This document shows, in pieces, positions 6,147 to 10,167 of a stretch of 10,167 bases of DNA. The DNA is from Burkholderiales bacterium (GTDB lineage: Bacteria; Pseudomonadota; Gammaproteobacteria; Burkholderiales; SG8-39), in the NCBI GenBank assembly GCA_020846575.1, contig JADLDQ010000057.1:1-10167 (forward strand), in the 5' to 3' direction. The notes beneath the pieces were generated by a model. The model was not told where the DNA came from. It worked only from the letters and a program-made list of their open reading frames with translations, and made no database searches. The position numbers and the translations under genes are program-made. How positions within the stretch are numbered: the first letter of the stretch is position 1; every line of letters starts with the position of its first letter.

Positions 6147-7166
6147 ATGACGGCGCCCGACACCGGACCCTCCAGCGCGCACTGGCGCGTCTCGCAGTCC
6201 ACGCGCGCTGGCCGCTTCGGACTTCTGGTCTGGGCGGCGCTGCTCGCTGCCGCGGCGGCGCTGCCCTGGTGGGCGGATGCGTCCTATATGCGCCTCGCCA
6301 CCGAGTTCGCCTGCCTCCTGGTGCTCGCCCAGATGTGGAATCTGCTGGCGGGATACGGCGGCATGGTCTCGGTCGGGCAGCAGGGCTACCTGGGCATCGG
6401 CGGCTACGCGCTCATCGCACTGGCGGACTACGGCGGCATCAATCCCTTCGCCTGCGTGCTCCTCGCGGGAGGGGTCGCGGCGGCGGTCTCGGTGCCGACC
6501 GCGGCGCTGGTGTTCCGCCTCCAGGGGGGGCACTTCGCGATCGGAACCTGGGTGGTGGCCGAGGTGTTCCGCCTGGTCGCATCCAATACCGCGGCCCTGG
6601 GCGGTGGATCGGGCCGCAGCCTGCAGGCGATGCGCGAGTTCGCGCGCGCGCTGCGCGAGCCGCTCACCTACTGGATCGGCCTGGCGGTCGCGGCCGCCTC
6701 GGTGACCGGGGTATACCTCCTGATGCGCTCGCGCCTCGGCCTCGCGCTCGCGGCGCTGCGGGACTCGGAGGTCGCCGCCGAGAGCCAGGGCGTCAACGTG
6801 CGCTTCACCAAGGTTCTGGTCTACGTGCTCTCGGCGCTCGGCTGCGGGGTGGCCGGGGCGCTGTACTTCCTGATGAATCTGCGCATTTCGCCGGACGCGG
6901 CCTTCACCGTGGGCTGGTCCGCGGCCATCATCTTCATCGTGGTGATTGGCGGCATCGGCACCATCGAGGGGCCGATCATCGGCACCCTGCTCTACTTCGC
7001 GCTGCGCGAGACCCTCGCCGACTTCGGCACCTGGTACCTGATCGCCCTGGGTATCGTGGCGATCGTGGCCATGGTCCGGTTCCCCAAGGGAATCTGGGGC
7101 ACGCTCGCCGAGCGCTACGGTCTGTATCTGTTCCCGGTGCAGCGTCGGGTGGTGCGCGATCCCTGA
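6147..7166 (+). CDS. livM: LIV-type ABC transporter inner-membrane permease, LivM type
   Basis: This 339-residue permease pairs with the LivH-type subunit. Motifs are AQMWNLLAGYGGMVSVGQQGYLG (within 61-83), a central LQGGHFAIGTWVVAEVFR (125-142), the cytoplasmic ATPase-docking loop GLALAALRDSEVAAESQGVN (198-217) and GGIGTIEGPIIG (268-279). There are about nine or ten membrane segments after a 20-residue hydrophilic N-terminus. ATG 6147 is preferred. GTG 6144 immediately before it is in frame and would add one residue; neither has a clear RBS, so coupling to livH (7 nt upstream) is likely. It is the last gene of the operon. Its final codons (RDP-stop) are part of the first unit of the 25-bp tandem repeat, so the C-terminus may have been reshaped by repeat expansion. 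Confidence 0.9.
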   Translation: MTAPDTGPSSAHWRVSQSTRAGRFGLLVWAALLAAAAALPWWADASYMRLATEFACLLVLAQMWNLLAGYGGMVSVGQQGYLGIGGYALIALADYGGINPFACVLLAGGVAAAVSVPTAALVFRLQGGHFAIGTWVVAEVFRLVASNTAALGGGSGRSLQAMREFARALREPLTYWIGLAVAAASVTGVYLLMRSRLGLALAALRDSEVAAESQGVNVRFTKVLVYVLSALGCGVAGALYFLMNLRISPDAAFTVGWSAAIIFIVVIGGIGTIEGPIIGTLLYFALRETLADFGTWYLIALGIVAIVAMVRFPKGIWGTLAERYGLYLFPVQRRVVRDP

Positions 7167-7253
7167 GCACCGCGTCCGGCGCGATCCCTGAGCGCCGCGC
7201 CCGGCGCGATCCCTGAGCGCCGCGCCCGGCGCGATCCCTGAGCGCCGCGCCCG
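7154..7253. repeat. Four tandem copies of a 25-bp unit at the 3' end of livM
   Basis: Units run 7154-7178, 7179-7203, 7204-7228 and 7229-7253, with a partial fifth GCGCG after. Each starts GCGCGATCCCTGAGC. Copies 2-4 are identical; copy 1 differs at two bases. The livM stop (7164-7166) is the TGA inside copy 1. Copies 2-4 with the next unit form perfect 6-bp stems GCGCCG-CGCC-CGGCGC at 7192-7207, 7217-7232 and 7242-7257. Because 25 is not a multiple of 3, the TGA recurs in all three plus-strand frames. The array separates livM from the convergent ThDP enzyme gene and may help end transcription. The remaining gap 7259-7404 holds only imperfect GC hairpins (for example CCCGA 7294-7298 / TCGGG 7308-7312) and no gene that I can support. 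Confidence 0.9.
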
Positions 7254-7404
7254 GCGCGGCCAGCGGCATGCCGGTCGCGTCGCGGCGCGCCGGCCCGACG
7301 CTTCGCATCGGGCATCGGATCGCCGGCACACCGCCCGCCCACGGGGGGCGCGCGGCGGCTCGAGCGCTGCATCCGGCGTTCGCAGAAGCGCGCGCGCCGC
7401 ACGA

Positions 7405-9030
7405 TCAAGGGCCCTTGCGCGCCCGCTCCCGCGGCATCACCGCCTGCCAGGCCGGCATCGGCCCGACCGGGCATTCGATCAGCGCCGGGGCGTTCGCGGC
7501 CATCGCTTCCTTGAGGCGCGCGCCGAGTTGCTCGGGTGAATCTGCCCGCAGCGCGAGCGCGCCGAAGGATTTCGCCAGCGCCGGGAAGTCCGGGTTCTTC
7601 AGGTCACAGCCGATGTAGTGCTCGGCGAACTGCAGCCTCTGGGTGCGCCGCACGTTGCCGTAGCCCCCGTCGTTGAACACGATCGCGATGGCGTTGATGC
7701 CGTGCTGCATGGCGGTCGCCAGCTCCGGCATGGTGAACATGAAGCCACCGTCGCCGCAGATCGCCACCACCGGCCGCTCGGGGTGCGCGACCTTGACCCC
7801 GAGCGAGGTCGCGTAGCCGTAGCCGAGCGAATCCTGGTAGCCGGGATAGATCAGGCTGCGCGGCGAATAGATCGGGAAGCCGCACCAGGTGTAGAAACCG
7901 ATCTGGGTGATGTCGGCGACCACGATCGCCTCCTCGGGCAGCGCGGCGCGGATCGCATCCGAGTACGCGCGCTGCGGCGCGAGGGTCGAGAGCTTCGCGA
8001 GCGCGGCGCGCTTCACCGCCTCCAGTTCCTCCCTGCGCGAGGCGCGCGCGGCGCCGCCCACCGCGGCGTTCAGCGCCGCCAGACCCTGCGCCGCGCCGGT
8101 GATGAGTTTCACGTGCGCCGGTGCGGGTTTCTCGGCCTGGAACGGATCGAGATCGATGCGGATCGTCCTGATGCCCGCGTCCAGCCCCCACCACTCCCCG
8201 CCCTCCAGGAAGCGGGTGCCGGCCGCCACCACCACGTCCACCTCGGGCCACAGCGCGTGCCCGCCCAGCAGCGTCTGCGCGAGGTAATGGCGGTCCGAGA
8301 CCGCGCCGCGGCCGTGGCGGGTCATGATGACCGGCGCCTGCAGGCGCTCGGCGAGCGCCTGCAGCTCGCGCTCGGCGCCGAAGGCGCCGCCGCCGACGAA
8401 GAACGCCGGGCGCTTCGCGCCTTCCAGCAGCTTGGCCGCCCGATCGACCAGCGCCGGATCGGGCTCGGGGTCGGGTTCGCGCGCGGCCGCGGGCAGGAGC
8501 GACACCTCGCCGCGAGCCACCGTCACGTCGTCGGGCACCTCGAACAGCGCCGGACCGCAGCGCCCGGAGATGGCGGCGCGGATGGCGGCGTCCACCGCCT
8601 GCGGCACCTGCGCGGGGTGGCCGGCGAACGCCTGGTGCTTGGTGAGCGTCGCGAACACGCCCGCCTGGTCGCGCAGTTCGTGCAGGATGCCCAGGCCGCG
8701 CCCGATGTTGCGCGTGGAGATCTGCCCGGTGAGCGCGAGCACCGGCGCGTTGCTCGCCTGCGCGGTGCAGATCGCGGTGGCCGCGTTCAGGATGCCGGGG
8801 CCGGGCACCACCATGAAGGCGCCCAGCTGCCCGCTCGACTCCGCGTAGCCGTAAGCCATGTAGGCGACGCCCTGCTCGTGGCGGGAGTTGATCACGCGGA
8901 TCGAGGAGCGCTCCTGGTAGAGCGCTTCGAAGACGTGGTCGAGCTGCACGCCGGGCAGGCCGAACAGGGTGCGGATGTCGTTGTTCTTCAGCGACTGGAC
9001 CAGGGCCTGGGCGCCGGTGAGTAAGGCCAT
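7405..9030 (-). CDS. Thiamine-diphosphate-dependent enzyme, acetolactate synthase/benzoylformate decarboxylase-like
   Basis: This 541-residue protein has the three-domain plan of the ThDP-dependent POX/AHAS/BFD superfamily. The N-terminal pyrimidine-binding domain has the catalytic Glu E52 in SRHEQGVAYMAYGYA and the LTGQIS segment (100-105). A middle domain follows from about 190 to 330. The C-terminal diphosphate-binding domain carries the metal/ThDP motif GDGGF (426-430), with N453-D454 about 25 residues on. Such enzymes decarboxylate 2-oxoacids and release an aldehyde or join it to an acceptor. The Trp-containing FAD/herbicide-site features of biosynthetic acetolactate synthase are not evident and no small-subunit gene is nearby, so a catabolic decarboxylase or ligase is more likely. 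The start is ATG 9030, with GGAG (minus strand of 9038-9041) 7 nt before it. The longer frame to 9372 is not coding. The substrate is unknown. Confidence 0.87.
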   Translation of the reverse strand: MALLTGAQALVQSLKNNDIRTLFGLPGVQLDHVFEALYQERSSIRVINSRHEQGVAYMAYGYAESSGQLGAFMVVPGPGILNAATAICTAQASNAPVLALTGQISTRNIGRGLGILHELRDQAGVFATLTKHQAFAGHPAQVPQAVDAAIRAAISGRCGPALFEVPDDVTVARGEVSLLPAAAREPDPEPDPALVDRAAKLLEGAKRPAFFVGGGAFGAERELQALAERLQAPVIMTRHGRGAVSDRHYLAQTLLGGHALWPEVDVVVAAGTRFLEGGEWWGLDAGIRTIRIDLDPFQAEKPAPAHVKLITGAAQGLAALNAAVGGAARASRREELEAVKRAALAKLSTLAPQRAYSDAIRAALPEEAIVVADITQIGFYTWCGFPIYSPRSLIYPGYQDSLGYGYATSLGVKVAHPERPVVAICGDGGFMFTMPELATAMQHGINAIAIVFNDGGYGNVRRTQRLQFAEHYIGCDLKNPDFPALAKSFGALALRADSPEQLGARLKEAMAANAPALIECPVGPMPAWQAVMPRERARKGP

Positions 9031-9087
9031 CGGGATGCTCCGTTCCGGGTGATTTGCTCGGGTGCGGGGCGGTGCGGCGATGCGCGC

Positions 9088-9105
9088 GGCGACCCGCGGG
9101 TCGCC
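9088..9105. promoter_or_regulatory. 18-bp perfect palindrome upstream of the ThDP enzyme gene (candidate operator)
   Basis: GGCGACCCGCGGGTCGCC at 9088-9105 is its own reverse complement with no spacer. It lies 57 nt upstream of the ThDP enzyme start and directly downstream (minus-strand sense) of a CATAAT box, so it would cover the transcription start. That position suits a repressor operator. As a loopless palindrome it folds poorly as RNA, which favours a DNA-binding site over a terminator. No regulator gene is in view. Confidence 0.4.
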
Positions 9106-9111
9106 ATTATG
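9106..9111 (-). promoter_or_regulatory. Candidate -10 box for the ThDP enzyme gene
   Basis: On the minus strand the sequence reads CATAAT (plus-strand ATTATG at 9106-9111), five of six matches to TATAAT. It is one of the few AT-rich hexamers in this gap. The region 17 nt upstream (about 9129-9134) has no recognisable -35. It implies that the ThDP enzyme gene can be transcribed apart from the permeases upstream. Confidence 0.35.
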
Positions 9112-9182
9112 AGCGTGCGGCGCCGCCGGGTGCGCGCAGCGCAAACCGCCCGGCGTCCACAGCGGCGGCGCGGCGACCGGCT

Positions 9183-9209
9183 GCGCTCGGCGCCTCGCGC
9201 CCCGAGCGC
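9183..9209 (-). terminator. Hairpin downstream of the permease gene
   Basis: GCGCTCGG at 9183-9190 pairs with CCGAGCGC at 9202-9209 around an 11-nt loop. It starts about 41 nt past the permease stop in minus-strand sense. No T-run follows. It may end or attenuate the permease transcript before the separate promoter near 9111. The rest of 9031-9250 shows no gene. Confidence 0.4.
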
Positions 9210-9250
9210 TGCAGAGCAGGACGGCGCTTGCCGATCGCCTCAGGCTCTGT

Positions 9251-10003
9251 CTAGCGGGCGGCGAAGCGGCGCGCAAGCGGCTCGAGCAGCAGCCGTTCGC
9301 CCGCATAGAACAGCGCGACGATCGCCAGGCAGGCGGCGAGCACGGTGGTGATGTCGGCCGAACCCTGCGCACGCAGCATCAGGAAGCCCAGCCCGGAGGT
9401 CGAGCCCAGCAACTCGGCCACCAGCGAAATCTTCCATGCCACGCCGTACGCGATGCGCAGCGCGCCGGCCAGGTACGGCAGCAGCAGCGGCAGCGTCACG
9501 CGCGCGAGCACGCGCGCGCGGCGCCGTGTGAAACTGCGCGCCATCTCGAGCATCTCGCGGTCGATCTGGCGCAACCCTTCGGCGACGTTGATCAGGCAGA
9601 ACGGCGTGAGGATCGCCACCTGCACGAACACGATCGACAGGTGACCCGGCGCGAACCAGATCGCGGCGAGAATCGCCCACCCGATCGAAGGAAACGCATT
9701 GAGGAACGGCTGCAGCAGTCCCGAAACGACGCCGTCCAGGATCGGCACCGCGCGCGCGAGCAGCGCGAGCCCGGCGCCCAGGGCGAGCGCCAGCAGCACC
9801 GAGGCGAGCACGCGCACGCTGGAGGCGAGCGTGTGCACGAGGAACTCGGCGTCGGTGAACAGCGCGATCAGTCGTCGCGCCACGGTGACCGGGTTGGGCA
9901 GCACGAACTGGGGCAGCGAGCTCGCGCCGTATGCCCATGCCGCGATGGCCAAGAGCACCAGCGCGTCGGCGAACCACAGCGAGGCCGCGCGGCGGGCGAT
10001 CAT
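9251..10003 (-). CDS. ABC transporter permease, NitT/TauT (SsuC/TauC) type
   Basis: This 250-residue inner-membrane permease belongs to the BPD_transp_1 family, as used by importers of sulfonates, taurine, nitrate and various organic or heterocyclic compounds. About six membrane segments are visible. The family signature VLPNPVTVARRL (34-45) follows the first helix. The EAA loop runs EMARSFTRRRARVLARVTLP (153-172), with Thr159 where the conserved Gly usually sits. WKISLVAELLGSTSGLGFLM (190-209) is the typical last-third motif. ATG 10003 overlaps the stop of the upstream permease (ATGA, 10000-10003). No good RBS precedes it, so translation is probably coupled. It most likely forms a heterodimeric channel with that neighbour. 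The solute is unknown. Confidence 0.88.
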   Translation of the reverse strand: MIARRAASLWFADALVLLAIAAWAYGASSLPQFVLPNPVTVARRLIALFTDAEFLVHTLASSVRVLASVLLALALGAGLALLARAVPILDGVVSGLLQPFLNAFPSIGWAILAAIWFAPGHLSIVFVQVAILTPFCLINVAEGLRQIDREMLEMARSFTRRRARVLARVTLPLLLPYLAGALRIAYGVAWKISLVAELLGSTSGLGFLMLRAQGSADITTVLAACLAIVALFYAGERLLLEPLARRFAAR

Positions 10004-10167
10004 CCGCGGCCGCCGAACTGGCGCGTCGTCACGCGCTCGAGCGGTGCGAACATCAACCGGTCGGCGAGCGTGACGGCGACGATGATGAACCCGATCACCG
10101 CGAACAGGGTCGCCGTGTCGTAGTCCTGTCGCGCGAGGTTGATCACGTAGCCCAGACCGCGACCGCC
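10000..10167 (-). CDS. ABC transporter permease, NitT/TauT type, C-terminal part (cut by window end)
   Basis: The minus strand from the right edge encodes the last 55 residues of a second permease, beginning GGRGLGYVINLARQDYDTA and ending LMFAPLERVTTRQFGGRG. The GLGY(V/I) segment, the acidic DTATLF stretch, one hydrophobic helix and the closing DRLMFAPLER match the C-termini of SsuC/TauC-like permeases. The stop TGA (10000-10002) overlaps the ATG of the next permease. Most of the gene, and probably the cognate ATPase and binding protein, lie beyond 10167. The frame is open to the edge, so this is a window truncation and not a broken gene. Confidence 0.82.
   Translation of the reverse strand, partial: GGRGLGYVINLARQDYDTATLFAVIGFIIVAVTLADRLMFAPLERVTTRQFGGRG

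Noticed and set aside
7154..7258. CRISPR-like array
   Set aside because: The 25-bp units are directly adjacent with no unique spacers, so it is a plain tandem repeat.
7618..9024. Long plus-strand frame opposite the ThDP enzyme gene
   Set aside because: Shadow of the real minus-strand gene; composition is Arg/His/Gly-rich with no motif.
9031..9250. Thiamine-diphosphate riboswitch upstream of the ThDP enzyme
   Set aside because: I could not find the conserved THI-box elements in the minus-strand leader; only a palindrome and a hairpin are seen.
9049..9351. Small plus-strand frames across the gap 9031-9250 and into the permease
   Set aside because: Arg/Ala-rich, no RBS, and partly antisense to the permease; there is no sign of a real small gene.
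1..10167. Mobile element, phage, toxin-antitoxin or defence system
   Set aside because: No transposase, integrase, terminal repeats, nuclease or related motifs in any frame; all clear genes are metabolic or transport genes.

Overview
The window is GC-rich (about 70% by eye), densely coded bacterial DNA. GTG starts, Shine-Dalgarno sites, stop/start overlaps and the protein types (LIV-type and NitT/TauT-type ABC transporters, a gamma-resorcylate-decarboxylase-like amidohydrolase) fit a soil or aquatic proteobacterium. A betaproteobacterium of the Burkholderiales type is my guess, and the sequence alone does not prove it. I see no tRNA, rRNA, insertion sequence, phage gene, CRISPR array or defence system.

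Layout: (1) 13-999 (+) is an ACMSD/gamma-resorcylate-decarboxylase-type metal-dependent amidohydrolase. (2) 1163-2107 (-) is a convergent D-2-hydroxyacid dehydrogenase homologue in which the usual catalytic His is Arg. Strong GC hairpins lie between these two genes. (3) 2108-2272 is a divergent control region with an inverted repeat and an extended -10 element. (4) 2273-7166 (+) is a complete five-gene LIV-type (HAAT family) ABC importer: Tat-exported binding protein, two ATPases, two permeases. The last four genes are packed with 4-nt overlaps or gaps of a few bases. (5) 7154-7253 is a four-copy 25-bp tandem repeat that starts inside the last codons of livM. (6) 7405-9030 (-) is a thiamine-diphosphate enzyme of the acetolactate synthase/benzoylformate decarboxylase superfamily. 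It appears to have its own promoter region, with an 18-bp perfect palindrome, at 9088-9111. (7) 9251-10003 (-) and 10000-10167 (-, truncated by the window end) are two adjacent, translationally coupled NitT/TauT (SsuC/TauC)-type permeases. Their ATPase and binding protein probably lie beyond the right edge.

Working together (inference): two importers of classes often used for small organic acids surround three enzymes that act on carboxylates, 2-oxoacids or 2-hydroxyacids (a non-oxidative decarboxylase family member, a ThDP carboligase/decarboxylase and a 2-hydroxyacid dehydrogenase). This suggests a locus for uptake and breakdown of an aromatic or branched organic acid; the substrate cannot be read from sequence. 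The points most worth a second look are the His-to-Arg change in the dehydrogenase, the frame-rotating tandem repeat at the livM end, and the palindromes in the two promoter regions. I did not find a convincing new type of biological system.
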